Shown in pieces: positions 51,218-60,349 of a stretch of 64,000 nucleotides of DNA (the stretch's first letter is position 1; each line of letters begins with the position of its first letter). Below the pieces are notes generated by a model. That model was not told the origin of the DNA. It ran no database searches and saw only the letters and a list, made by a program, of their open reading frames with translations. The stretch is from contig NZ_JALOCH010000010.1 in assembly GCF_023227875.1 (NCBI RefSeq), positions 1-64,000 on the forward strand, written 5' to 3'. Source of the DNA: Methanoregula sp. GTDB taxonomy: Archaea > Halobacteriota > Methanomicrobia > Methanomicrobiales > Methanospirillaceae. The translations under genes and the position numbers were made by a program.

Positions 51218-52396
51218 TCAGGCTACGGTTTTTTTGGTAAACCGATAAGCCCCCTTGGGTACCGTGATCTCGAAACGTGCGCCCTGGCCGGGTGTGCCGT
51301 TTTCAACGATCGTCATGCCGGATAAGGTGAGAAATTCCCGGGCAAAGAACAGCCCGAATTTCCCCTCTCCCCCGGCGATACGGTCAAAGATCCGGGACTT
51401 CTGATCAAGGGGAATTCCCCCGCCGGTATCCGTAAAGATGATACACAATCCGGTGGGGTCCTCCCTGCAGGAGATGGAGATGCGGGTGTGCGTCCCCCCG
51501 TACCTGATGGAATTATGGATAAGGTTGTAAAAGACACGGGCGATCAGGGGATCGGCATCAATTTCAAGCCCGGACAGATCGCAGGCTGGCGGTACGGTGT
51601 GTTCCTGGCTCTGGAGCGCCATCTGCACCCGGATGGTCTCTTCCAGTGCAATCCAGCGGGAGCGGACCATCCCCATCTGCTGGTAATCCTTGGTGTTTTT
51701 GATCAGGTTCTGGATCGTCCCGAGGATCTCCAGCTGTTTTCCCATGAAGTCGATCTGTTTTCTTTCATTTTCTGGCCTCCGGGATAACTCGATATATCCC
51801 CGGAGTGCCGTTACCTTATTCTGGATATCCTGGTACGTGACCTCTGTCATGAGGGCGAGTTTACGGTTTGCCAGGAGGATCTTTTCTTCTGCCTCCCTGT
51901 GGAGAGCGATCTCGTCTTCCAGGGCCTTCACTTTTGCCTCCAGCTTGCGGAACAACACCTCGTTATACTGCCGCAGGCTTTCCATCTCATCAAGGGTAGG
52001 TTCCCTGGCATCGGGCCGGCCCTGCCCGAATTCCTCGATCACTTCACCGACAATCCGGCTCATGTCTTCGGGTTTCTGCGGTTTGAGAATAAACCGGTCT
52101 GCCCCGAGGCTCAGGGCAAACTGCTCGTCTTTTGGATCGGTATAGGTTGCGGTATAGAATATGAACGGGATATGTTTCAGCCGCTCGTCCGCCTTCCACT
52201 GCCGGCAGAGCTCGAACCCGTCCATCACCGGCATCAGGATATCGGCGATGATCAGGTCAGGCGGCCTGTCCCGTGCCGCATCCAGTGCTTCGGCGCCATT
52301 GCGGGCGGACTCCACCAGGAAATGGTTCCCTTTGAGAATGGACTCCAGCAGGTACAGGTTCTGCGGATTATCATCAACGATCAGGATTCGCGACAT
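51218..52396 (-). CDS. REC-HATPase protein with Gln in place of the H-box His
   Basis: 392 residues from the ATG at 52396. The receiver domain (ILIVDDNPQNLYLLESILKG, DILMPVMDGFELCRQWK) is followed by a coiled coil and a HisKA-like segment LALMTEVTYQDIQNKVTALR. Archaeal relatives have TRHDI(N/L)NQLT at this place, so His is replaced by Gln. The HATPase follows (VFYNLIHNSIRYGG, DTGGGIPLDQKS) with a modified glycine box (GEGKFGLFFARE). It may be a non-canonical kinase or pseudokinase scaffold. First gene of the signalling array. Confidence 0.88.
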   Translation of the reverse strand: MSRILIVDDNPQNLYLLESILKGNHFLVESARNGAEALDAARDRPPDLIIADILMPVMDGFELCRQWKADERLKHIPFIFYTATYTDPKDEQFALSLGADRFILKPQKPEDMSRIVGEVIEEFGQGRPDAREPTLDEMESLRQYNEVLFRKLEAKVKALEDEIALHREAEEKILLANRKLALMTEVTYQDIQNKVTALRGYIELSRRPENERKQIDFMGKQLEILGTIQNLIKNTKDYQQMGMVRSRWIALEETIRVQMALQSQEHTVPPACDLSGLEIDADPLIARVFYNLIHNSIRYGGTHTRISISCREDPTGLCIIFTDTGGGIPLDQKSRIFDRIAGGEGKFGLFFAREFLTLSGMTIVENGTPGQGARFEITVPKGAYRFTKKTVA

Positions 52397-52537
52397 GCAC
52401 TCCACACCGGAAATGGCCAACACCTCCTGTTTACTGAATTGTACGGTAAATGTTTCGGATTTATAAAAAATGTAAGGGTCCAATCCAATGAAACCAATAC
52501 CTAAAAACCCCCGGGCCAAATACTATCCGGAAGATAC

Positions 52538-52933
52538 ATGCCGGATGAACAGGACTGCCGGCAGTGCGGGAAGTGCTGCGAGAAGTGGGGGTGGGACCAG
52601 TCGGGGATACCGGAGGATCTCGTCCCGTGGATTGCCGAGAGCCGCACCGACATCCTGCAGCATGTCTCGGTCACGTTCCGTGACGGGAGCCGCTCGACCG
52701 GACGGGATCTTACTGCTGCCGACCTGCCCCGGGTCGCCCGCATCTATTACTGGGTTGACCCGCAGGGAAGGAAGCTGACGCACTGCCCGTTCTTTTTCCG
52801 GGCAGAGGACGGCAAGGTGTACTGCCGCATCCACCTGGCCAAGCCTGCCGTCTGCATCGGCTTTACGCCATGGAACGAGGGCATCCGCGACTATGCCCTG
52901 AACTGCCCGGCGTGCCGGGACACTGCGCCGTAG
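52538..52933 (+). CDS. YkgJ-type cysteine-cluster protein
   Basis: 131 residues. CRQCGKCCEKWG at the N-terminus (CxxCxxCC), with later Cys in THCPFFF, YCRIH, AVCIGF and NCPACRD, matches the UPF0153/YkgJ putative zinc- or iron-binding family. Biochemical role unknown. Short and monocistronic, between the signalling array and tspO. Confidence 0.85.
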   Translation: MPDEQDCRQCGKCCEKWGWDQSGIPEDLVPWIAESRTDILQHVSVTFRDGSRSTGRDLTAADLPRVARIYYWVDPQGRKLTHCPFFFRAEDGKVYCRIHLAKPAVCIGFTPWNEGIRDYALNCPACRDTAP

Positions 52934-52973
52934 AGCGGGTTCGCCCTGTATGCCCTTGCGGTAAAAAAAGAAT

Positions 52974-53459
52974 TCAGTTGAGGAGCCAGATCGTCCCGGT
53001 CAGGACCGATGCAAAGGCGGTCCAGCAGAGGTAGGGCACGAGAAGCCAGGCCGCAGCCGGGTTGATCCTCCTGAATGCGAATGCTGTTGCTGCGATGAGC
53101 GCGAACAGCACGAGAACCTCCACGAATGCCACGAATATCAGGTGCATGCCAAAGAAGATGATCGACCAGGCGAGGTTCGCCGCAAGCTGGGCCCCAAACA
53201 GGATCACGGCGTACTGTACCGACCGATCAGCAATACCATCCTTTACGACAAGCCAGAGCGATGCCCCCATCAGGATGTAGAGGAGTGTCCAGGCCGGCCC
53301 GAAGATCCATGCGGGCGGGTTGAACGAAGGTTTCTGGAGCCCGGCATACCAGCCGGCGATATCCGGCATGGTGAAAAAAGAACCAATGATCCCGATACCA
53401 AGCGGGATGGCGATACAGAGGATGACCAGTCCCGTGGAACGGGCAGAAGGGAATTGCAT
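52974..53459 (-). CDS. tspO: TspO/MBR-family membrane protein
   Basis: 161 residues with five membrane helices. Typical TspO landmarks: GWYAGLQKPSFNPPAWIFGP (WY..L.KP...PP...FG), WTLLYILMG, and AQLAANLAWSIIFFGMH. Family members bind porphyrins and related ligands and influence tetrapyrrole handling and stress; a role in this methanogen is unknown. Confidence 0.93.
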   Translation of the reverse strand: MQFPSARSTGLVILCIAIPLGIGIIGSFFTMPDIAGWYAGLQKPSFNPPAWIFGPAWTLLYILMGASLWLVVKDGIADRSVQYAVILFGAQLAANLAWSIIFFGMHLIFVAFVEVLVLFALIAATAFAFRRINPAAAWLLVPYLCWTAFASVLTGTIWLLN

Positions 53460-53554
53460 CGATGATCAGGAAATGAGGGGCGCGGGAGGTGATGAAGGTT
53501 GGGATGGTATCATTTCATCCTCCGCGGAATGGCGGTAGGATGGTATACGTACGG

Positions 53555-56074
53555 TCACTTTCTCTCAGCGAACCGGTACGTACCTTTCGGCACGAACATC
53601 TCGAAGCGTACGCCCTTCCCTTCCTCTCCGGTCTCCTGCAGGGTAATTCCCGTAATGGAGAGGATTTCACGCGTAAGAAACAGGCCGAGGCCGGTGTTCT
53701 TCCCGTACCCCCGCTCAAAGATCTTCTGTTTCTCTTCAGCAGCAATGCCAATCCCGTTGTCCGAATAGATGATCAGGAGACCGTTGTCCGCCTCTTCGTA
53801 ATGGAGCGAGATGCCGGTCGCGCCCTGGCCATGGATGAAGGTGTTCTCACTCAGGTTGAAAAACGCCTTTTCAAGGAGCGGATCGGCAAAGATCTCGAGG
53901 TTATCCACCCGGATATCCCGCGTGACTTTCAGCGAATCAAGGTGGGAGATCGCGTACAGGAAGACCTGGTTGACCCCCTGCCAGCGAGGGGGATGCACCC
54001 CCATGTCCTGGTAGTTCCTGGTGAAGTTTAACGAACTGACGATTTTGTGGATGAGGAACGCCTCTTTCTCTGCATAGGATGTTACTTTTGTCTCGTCCCG
54101 GTTGTTGTTTGCCAGCTGGAGGTATGCCGAGAGCGCGAAGACCGTGCTCTGGATGTCCTGGAAGATGACCGTGTTCAGGAGGCCGAGTTTTTTCCGGGCC
54201 TGCTCGAGCGCTCTTTGGGCCATCTGGGTCTCGCTGATATCCCGGACAATGGCAAGGACATGGGGCTCCGTTTCCCCGCGTTCATTTACCGACTCGATCC
54301 TGCGCAGGCGGACTTCAACCGGGAATTCCTCGCCGTTCTTCCTCCTGCTGACCCATTCAAAGTCCGCTTTACCTGTCTCAAGTGCTGTCCGTATGTGTCC
54401 CATAGCCCTGTCAGGCCCATATCCCCGGCCACTCATCGTCTCGGGGTCTGCCGACAGTGCTTCCTCGCGGGTAATCCCAAAGGCCCTGAGGACATTTTCA
54501 TTTATATCGATAATACGTCCGTCCCTGGCATGGACAAAGATCAAATCCGGTGATCCCTCGTAGATCGCTTCAAGATGCGTTTTCGTAATCCGGAGCTCCT
54601 GCTCCGTTCGTTTCAGTTCATCGTAATTGCGCTGCAGTTCCTCTTCAGCCCATTTCCGTTCGGTGATATCCCTGACAATGCCCAGCACCGCATCTTCATG
54701 GAGCGCCACCATCCGTGCCTCGTACTGGCGCGTGCCATGAGGGTGGGAAAGTTCATATTCGAACTGCTGGAGTGCTCCCGTTTCCAGCGCCAGCCCGATA
54801 TGCTCCATGATCGCCGCTGCCGGCTCTTCCCCAAACCCCGTGTCCCGGATATTTTTACCAACGATCTGGTCCACGGGCAGGGCAAGGATGCCGGGGTCCG
54901 GTACATTGAAATCACGGTACACCCCGTCCCGCGAGATGACGAACATCATGTCCGGGATGGCGTTGAGCAGCGTTGCATTACGGTGCTCGCTCTCCCTCAG
55001 TTTCTGTTCATTGGTGCGGATCTCCTCGTAGTTTTGTCTCAGTTCCTCGTCGTTCCGGAACAGGTCCTCGTAGGCTGCGTGAATTTCCCGGTTCTTCTCT
55101 TCAAGCGCCTGCTCTGCGGTAACACGGTCCGTGATATCGACAAGCGATGCAATGCTCCGGGTTGTCCCGGGGATCATTGCCACGTAACTGATACAGTGCC
55201 TGACCTCCCCCTTACGGTCAATGAACCGGAATTCATAGGTGTCGGGTGCATGTGCGGGAGCGTTACGGCGGTCGTCATGATACTCCTTCATGCGTTTGAG
55301 GTCGTCCGGAACAACGAACTCGGTCCAGCGGTGTTTTCCTTCAATCTCGCTTACAGGATATCCCGACAACCGGGCAAAACCTTCATTGGCCCGGCTGAGG
55401 GTGGTATCATTTTCAATGATGACCGATGCCGAACCGGTCGTGTTGAAGACCGTCCGGTAAAACATCTCGGATTCACGGAGGGCCTGCTCCGCCTTCCTCC
55501 GATCCGTGATGTCACGGATCGCCACCTGGACGGCAGGCGATCCCTCCCATATGGTCGGAATTGCGGCCACTTCGACATCGAACATGGTTCCGTCACGGTG
55601 CAGGAACGTTTCGTGCCGGGGCATCTGGGCTGATTCCAGTGCGCCGGCTGACCGGTCTGCTGCAACATTCCGGTAGTCCGGGTGGACCCAGTCGAATATG
55701 GACCGTCCCGTCAGATCGGATGCGCTGGTGCAGCCAAACACCCTGACCGCGGTCTGGTTTGCGTACACGATGACACGGTTCTTATGGATCACCACAGCAT
55801 CAAAGGTATTCTCCATGAGGTTCCGGTACTTCTCTTCACTCTCCCGCAGATCATGCTCCTTGGCACTCAGGTCTTCGTAGTTCTGCCGCAGTTCTTCTTC
55901 GCTTGAAGCAAGCTGTTCATTTGCGGCATGGAGTTCCTCATTCTTTCTCTCAAGTTCCAGGACTTTTTCCCGGAGTTCGGGATAGTAACTCTTGCGGAGC
56001 GATGTCTCTCCAAGACCGATGATCTTGTCCCGCTGCTCCTGCCAGTCGGGCTTTTCGTCAGAGTGCTTCTTCAT
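53555..56074 (-). CDS. Four-PAS sensor kinase with Gln in place of the H-box His
   Basis: 839 residues from the ATG at 56074, overlapping the 3' end of the alcohol dehydrogenase gene by 17 nt. N-terminal coiled coil (LRKSYYPELREKVLELERKN), then four PAS domains (starts near MENTFDAVVIH, FNTTGSASVII, LNAIPDMMFVI, IYEGSPDLIFV). The dimerisation-like helix reads LGLLNTVIFQDIQSTVFALS, again Gln where relatives have His. The HATPase has a canonical glycine box (GYGKNTGLGLFLTRE). Same C-terminal architecture as the protein at 51218-52396. Confidence 0.88.
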   Translation of the reverse strand: MKKHSDEKPDWQEQRDKIIGLGETSLRKSYYPELREKVLELERKNEELHAANEQLASSEEELRQNYEDLSAKEHDLRESEEKYRNLMENTFDAVVIHKNRVIVYANQTAVRVFGCTSASDLTGRSIFDWVHPDYRNVAADRSAGALESAQMPRHETFLHRDGTMFDVEVAAIPTIWEGSPAVQVAIRDITDRRKAEQALRESEMFYRTVFNTTGSASVIIENDTTLSRANEGFARLSGYPVSEIEGKHRWTEFVVPDDLKRMKEYHDDRRNAPAHAPDTYEFRFIDRKGEVRHCISYVAMIPGTTRSIASLVDITDRVTAEQALEEKNREIHAAYEDLFRNDEELRQNYEEIRTNEQKLRESEHRNATLLNAIPDMMFVISRDGVYRDFNVPDPGILALPVDQIVGKNIRDTGFGEEPAAAIMEHIGLALETGALQQFEYELSHPHGTRQYEARMVALHEDAVLGIVRDITERKWAEEELQRNYDELKRTEQELRITKTHLEAIYEGSPDLIFVHARDGRIIDINENVLRAFGITREEALSADPETMSGRGYGPDRAMGHIRTALETGKADFEWVSRRKNGEEFPVEVRLRRIESVNERGETEPHVLAIVRDISETQMAQRALEQARKKLGLLNTVIFQDIQSTVFALSAYLQLANNNRDETKVTSYAEKEAFLIHKIVSSLNFTRNYQDMGVHPPRWQGVNQVFLYAISHLDSLKVTRDIRVDNLEIFADPLLEKAFFNLSENTFIHGQGATGISLHYEEADNGLLIIYSDNGIGIAAEEKQKIFERGYGKNTGLGLFLTREILSITGITLQETGEEGKGVRFEMFVPKGTYRFAERK

Positions 56075-57221
56075 AGATCCGTTCGATATCGTGTGCTGTC
56101 GGCTGACGGGGGTTTGTTGCCATGCAGGGATCCTGCAGCGCATTTCTGGCAAGTGTCGGGATCTTCTCTTTTGTCACGCCCAGGTCGCCGAGCGTTTCAG
56201 TAATACCGAGGGTCTCCCGCAGGCTCCTGATGCCTGCGATGACCTTCTCTTTCCTCTCGTTTGAGTGGAGTCCCGAAAGGTCCGCACCCATCGCGTGCCC
56301 GATCGCCTCGTACCGGCCCGGGCATGACGGGAAATTGAATGCCATCACGTGTTCGAGCAGCAGGGCATTGCATTCGCCGTGGGGGAGGTCCGAGAACCCG
56401 CCGAGGCTGTGGGCCATCGCGTGGACGGCCCCGAGGCTTGCGTTGGAGAAGGCGAGTCCGGCACAGAGGCTGCCGAGCATGGTCTGGTACCGGTGCCCGG
56501 TATTCTTGGGGTTCTTGCAGGCCGGCAGGAGGTGGGCCTGCATCAGCCGGATCGATTCGAGCGCATGGATGTCCGTTACCGGGGAACTGGCATTGGAGAC
56601 ATAAGCCTCCACGCTGTGGGTGATCGCGTCCATGCCGGTATAAGCGGTCAGTTCCGGTGTCAGGGTGGTGAGGGGCAGGGGGTCGATGAGGGCAATGTCG
56701 GGCACGATCTTCTTACTGATGATCGCAATCTTCACCCGCCTGTTTGTGTCGTTGATGATGGCGAACTGCGAGACATCAGCCCCGGTCCCGGCCGTTGTCG
56801 GGATACAGATCACCGGGGGCGGGGGGACAGCGATCCTGTCCACGCCCTCGAATTCCAGGATGTTCTTTGTGTTCGACGAGACGATCCCGATGCCCTTTGC
56901 GCAGTCCATCGGGCTGCCCCCGCCCACTGCAACGATGGAGTCACAGCCGGATTCCGCGTATATCGCTGCCCCTGCCATGACTTCCGTGTCCCGCGGGTTT
57001 GGTGATACGCTGGAAAAGACCGTGTGAGCGATCCCCTCCTCATTGAGGCTGGCAGTCACGTCCCTGACCCATCCCTCGCGGATGATATTGGGCCCGGTCA
57101 CGACCAGCACGTGCCGTGCACCAAAATTTTTCGCGTACCGCCCGGTAAGGAGGCGGGCATCCGACCCGATCACAAATTCAGGAGCAACGAATTTCCTGAG
57201 CTCGAACCTGTCTCCGGTCAC
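56058..57221 (-). CDS. Iron-containing alcohol dehydrogenase
   Basis: 387 residues from the GTG at 57221, the normal family length; the longer frame crosses the promoter (an AAAATATAAT box ~50 nt upstream). NAD(P) region GGGSPMDCAKGIGIV, IPTTAGTGADVSQFA, and metal ligands in TGMDAITHSVEAYVS and HAMAHSLGGFSDLPHGECNA. Oxidises alcohols or reduces aldehydes with NAD(P). Methanomicrobiales use such enzymes with secondary alcohols or for detoxification; the substrate is not clear. Confidence 0.92.
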   Translation of the reverse strand: MTGDRFELRKFVAPEFVIGSDARLLTGRYAKNFGARHVLVVTGPNIIREGWVRDVTASLNEEGIAHTVFSSVSPNPRDTEVMAGAAIYAESGCDSIVAVGGGSPMDCAKGIGIVSSNTKNILEFEGVDRIAVPPPPVICIPTTAGTGADVSQFAIINDTNRRVKIAIISKKIVPDIALIDPLPLTTLTPELTAYTGMDAITHSVEAYVSNASSPVTDIHALESIRLMQAHLLPACKNPKNTGHRYQTMLGSLCAGLAFSNASLGAVHAMAHSLGGFSDLPHGECNALLLEHVMAFNFPSCPGRYEAIGHAMGADLSGLHSNERKEKVIAGIRSLRETLGITETLGDLGVTKEKIPTLARNALQDPCMATNPRQPTAHDIERIYEEAL

Positions 57222-57355
57222 GATATTATCCCTTTTTATTACAAGTCTTAACACGGTATCATTATATTTTAAGATTTGGACGATAGCCGTTGAAACGAAA
57301 AAAGGCTGTACGTCCGTTTGTACACCGGACCACATGGGCCCGGAAAAAAATGTGT

Positions 57356-58189
57356 TCAGGATTTCCCGCAGGGCAGGGTAAGGTAACGGAGGACGCGTTC
57401 CATGACCACCGGGTTCCGGGGCAGGTTGATGTGGCAGTATTGGCCGGCTTCCGGGAGGGGGGTGCCGTTTTCCTGCACTGCCGGGATGATGTCAAGGGAA
57501 ATACCCGGGAGAGCGGATTCCCCGTGGGTCACGATCCCGTCTCCTTCAAAGGTGGTCCGGTACCGGCCGTCCGGGTCCTGCTCCCAGGTCCTGCCCTCAA
57601 AGAGGGGGAAGAATGCCGGGTCTTCGCCGGGATTTGCGGTCACGATGATCCGGTACGTGATGTCCGGCCGGATGCCGGCTGTGCGGAGCCGGTGCATGAC
57701 CGGACTCGCGGGCCTTACGTCATGCACAATCCTGTCAGCAGACGGGTCATACCCCTTCGGGACAAAGACACCGGTCAGCCGGTTGATGATCTCCTCTCCC
57801 CGGGCCGGATCGAAGAAGAGCTCGGCGAGCGCGGAACCATTGTTGGGCGGGCCGAGGCCGATCAGCTGGCGGGCCTTTGCCGTACGCAGCGTGCCGTCCA
57901 GCACTTCGAGATAGTAGCGGGCGATACAGGTGCCGATCGAGTGGCAGACAACATCGACGTTTCCGGTGTACCCGGTCTCCTCCCGTTTGTGCCGGACAAA
58001 TTCCCCGATGGCTTGTGCGATCTCAGGGACCGTCTCACCGGCAAGACTGGTATGGTCGAATTTCCAGACCGGGATGTTGGCCTGTTCGAGCAGGGAACTG
58101 AGCCGGTTCCAGATGCCGGGGTGGCTGTTCCAGCCGTGCACAAGAAGCACCGGGATCCTGTGGGGGGAATTATCCTTTATCATAGTCAT
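57356..58189 (-). CDS. Alpha/beta hydrolase, lipase/PGAP1-like
   Basis: 277 residues from the ATG at 58189; the upstream extension lacks a ribosome site. VLLVHGWNSHPGIW forms the oxyanion strand, CHSIGTCIARYYLE the nucleophile elbow (Ser in CHSIG, a Cys replacing the usual Gly), and GQYCHINLPRNPVV carries the catalytic His. It resembles class 2 lipases and esterases. No signal peptide, so probably cytoplasmic. Divergent from RuBisCO. Confidence 0.85.
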   Translation of the reverse strand: MTMIKDNSPHRIPVLLVHGWNSHPGIWNRLSSLLEQANIPVWKFDHTSLAGETVPEIAQAIGEFVRHKREETGYTGNVDVVCHSIGTCIARYYLEVLDGTLRTAKARQLIGLGPPNNGSALAELFFDPARGEEIINRLTGVFVPKGYDPSADRIVHDVRPASPVMHRLRTAGIRPDITYRIIVTANPGEDPAFFPLFEGRTWEQDPDGRYRTTFEGDGIVTHGESALPGISLDIIPAVQENGTPLPEAGQYCHINLPRNPVVMERVLRYLTLPCGKS

Positions 58190-58328
58190 CGGTTCGTCAG
58201 GATTCGTGGACGGGGCTGTTTTGGCCCGAGTTACATTTACTGTGGCCGGAGCGCTGACGCATCCGGCAGTTATCCTATTGTACACCTTTTTTACCCAAGA
58301 TAACCTTTACTAGATTACAGGAACAGCT

Positions 58329-59621
58329 ATGGCAATTGACTGGTACAAGGAATTTGTCGACCTGAAGTACGAGCCGGCAAACGACGATCTCGTTGCCCTC
58401 TTCTATTTCGAACCCGCCGCAGGTGTCAGCGGGAAGGAAGCAGCAGGACGGATCGCTTCGGAGAGTTCGACCGGGACATGGACCACGCTCTTTACCATGC
58501 CGCCGCGGATGAAGGCCCTGCAGGCGACTGCGTTCGATATCGAGGGCAACGTGGTGAAGATCGCGTACCCCCTTGAGCTCTGGGAAGAGGGCAACGCGGT
58601 CCAGCTGATGAGCGGGATCGCCGGCAACATTTTCGGGATGAAAGCGGTGAAGAACCTGCGGCTGATCGATATCTCCCTGCCCCCGGCCTACCTGAAACAT
58701 TTCAAGGGACCGCACTTCGGCAACGAGGCGATCCGGAAGATGATGAAGGTCCGGGGCCGGCCGCTGACCGGCGCGGTGCCCAAGCCCAAGATCGGCTTTA
58801 CCGCTAAGGAGCACGCGGAGGTCGGGTACGAGACCTGGATGGGCGGCTTCGATTTCGTCAAGGACGACGAGAACCTCACCTCGGTCTCCTTCAACCGGTT
58901 CGAGGACCGGGTCAAGTACATGACAAAACTCCGGGACAAGGCGGAGAAAGAGACGGGCGGGAAAAAGTCGGCGTTCCTCAACATCACCGCGGACGTGGAG
59001 ACAATGAAGACGCGGGCCGACATCCTTGCAGCGAACGGCTGGAACTATTGCATGATCGACGTGGTTGTCGCGGGGACCGCGAGTGTCATGACCCTGCGGG
59101 ACTACTGCTCGGACCTCGGGCTTGCGATCCACGCCCACCGCGCCATGCACTCCGCGTTCACCCGGAACAAGAAGCACGGCATCACGATGCAGTTCCTGGC
59201 GAAACTGATGCGGCTCATCGGCGTCTCGCAGATCCATACCGGCACCGCGGTCGGGAAGCTGACCGGCTCCCGGCGCGAGTCGGTTGCCCTTGCCGACCTC
59301 CTGCGGGAGAAGAAGACGAAGGCGGTGGACGGGATGCTGCTCGAGCAGGACTGGGGGAAGATCAAGAGTGCGTTCCCCGTCTCGTCGGGAGGCCTTCATC
59401 CCGGTCTCGTCCCGGACGTGATGGACATCTACGGCACCGAGATGGTCCTGCTGGTCAGCGGCGGCATTCACGGCCACCCGAAGGGCACCCGGGCCGGTGC
59501 ACTGGCGACCATGCAGGCGATCGAGGCATGGCAGGAAGGCGTGACGCTCGAAGAGAAGGCGAAGAAGGCAAAGGAACTCAAAGAGGCCCTCGGCAAGTGG
59601 GGGCACTATAAGCCGGTGTGA
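58329..59621 (+). CDS. rbcL: Ribulose-1,5-bisphosphate carboxylase, archaeal form III
   Basis: 430 residues. All active-site residues can be placed: Asn100 (GNIFG), Lys152 (PKPKIG), carbamylated Lys178 with Asp180/Glu181 (GGFDFVKDDEN), His270-Arg271 (HAHR), His303 (QIHTGT), Lys310 on loop 6 (AVGKLTG) and the phosphate loop SSGG at 352-355. Length and sequence fit form III. In archaea it works in AMP/nucleoside salvage or, where phosphoribulokinase is present, a reductive hexulose-phosphate cycle; neither partner is in the window. Monocistronic, followed by strong hairpins. Confidence 0.97.
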   Translation: MAIDWYKEFVDLKYEPANDDLVALFYFEPAAGVSGKEAAGRIASESSTGTWTTLFTMPPRMKALQATAFDIEGNVVKIAYPLELWEEGNAVQLMSGIAGNIFGMKAVKNLRLIDISLPPAYLKHFKGPHFGNEAIRKMMKVRGRPLTGAVPKPKIGFTAKEHAEVGYETWMGGFDFVKDDENLTSVSFNRFEDRVKYMTKLRDKAEKETGGKKSAFLNITADVETMKTRADILAANGWNYCMIDVVVAGTASVMTLRDYCSDLGLAIHAHRAMHSAFTRNKKHGITMQFLAKLMRLIGVSQIHTGTAVGKLTGSRRESVALADLLREKKTKAVDGMLLEQDWGKIKSAFPVSSGGLHPGLVPDVMDIYGTEMVLLVSGGIHGHPKGTRAGALATMQAIEAWQEGVTLEEKAKKAKELKEALGKWGHYKPV

Positions 59622-59750
59622 TGGCGGGAGTTTTTTCTCTAAATTTTTCCGGTCCTTGCCGCATTTTTTTAATTTTTCGCGCTGAAAATTTTCCGGAAAA
59701 ATTTCAAAAAAATTCCGGAAATTTTTCCCGGATTGTTTCAATAGAACAAC
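59622..59750. terminator. AT-rich inverted repeats after RuBisCO
   Basis: CCGGAAAAATTT (59693-59704) pairs with AAATTTTTCCCGG (59719-59731), and several oligo-T tracts flank it, consistent with a bidirectional terminator for the convergent rbcL and tfx-like genes. Confidence 0.6.
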
Positions 59751-60155
59751 CTACCCGGAATATATATCCCCATCATCGCGCAGGTATACATCGATATCTT
59801 TCCTGATGAGCTGGCCAGAGATACGATAGGGATTTTCTTTCTGTAATCGGTTGATAAGATCAACCGCTCCGAGTGTTACCGGTATACCGATCCTTTTTCC
59901 CTCTTCAAAAATGAGGGCGGCTGAATCGAAGAGGTCGGATCCTTCCTTTAAGGTACAGAGGAAGCGGGCGTCAAGGGTATAATAACTGATCATGGTGTTG
60001 ATGGCGAGCTCGATATTCTTCCAGGCACGGTGTTCTATTTCCATGATGTTCTGGGGGGAGGTCCCGAACAGGCATGCAATATCTACCTGAGACATTCCTT
60101 CCAAACGGAATCGCAATACCACCATTTGCCGGTTTGTGAGCAGTCTTGTTTTCAT
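59751..60155 (-). CDS. Tfx-family DNA-binding regulator
   Basis: 134 residues. The N-terminal sigma70-region-4-like helix-turn-helix (LLTNRQMVVLRFRLEGMSQV, then DIACLFGTSPQNIMEIEHRA, WKNIE) is diagnostic for Tfx, described in Methanothermobacter as a regulator binding the fmdECB promoter. The C-terminal part (GKRIGIPVTLGAVDLINRLQ) is the family's conserved tail. Convergent with rbcL; its own targets are unknown. Confidence 0.9.
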   Translation of the reverse strand: MKTRLLTNRQMVVLRFRLEGMSQVDIACLFGTSPQNIMEIEHRAWKNIELAINTMISYYTLDARFLCTLKEGSDLFDSAALIFEEGKRIGIPVTLGAVDLINRLQKENPYRISGQLIRKDIDVYLRDDGDIYSG

Positions 60156-60349
60156 GGCAGTCTGATCCTGGCGGGACCCGGGGGTGGTTCTCCCTACTGA
60201 ACCTTGGCAATAAACAGGAGTCCGTGCGCACGATAAAAATTTGGTTCTGAATGTACGGGATGCCCAAAAATCGTGGGGGGATGTGGTTTGGGAAATTTTT
60301 CATGGGAGATGGGCTTTTTTATCAATAATGACTGAAAAAATCTGGATAA

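Noticed and set aside
58275..59741. Long minus-strand open frame (488 codons) opposite RuBisCO
   Set aside because: It mirrors the codon bias of the high-GC rbcL gene; the plus-strand protein has a complete RuBisCO active site and the antisense product shows no domain.
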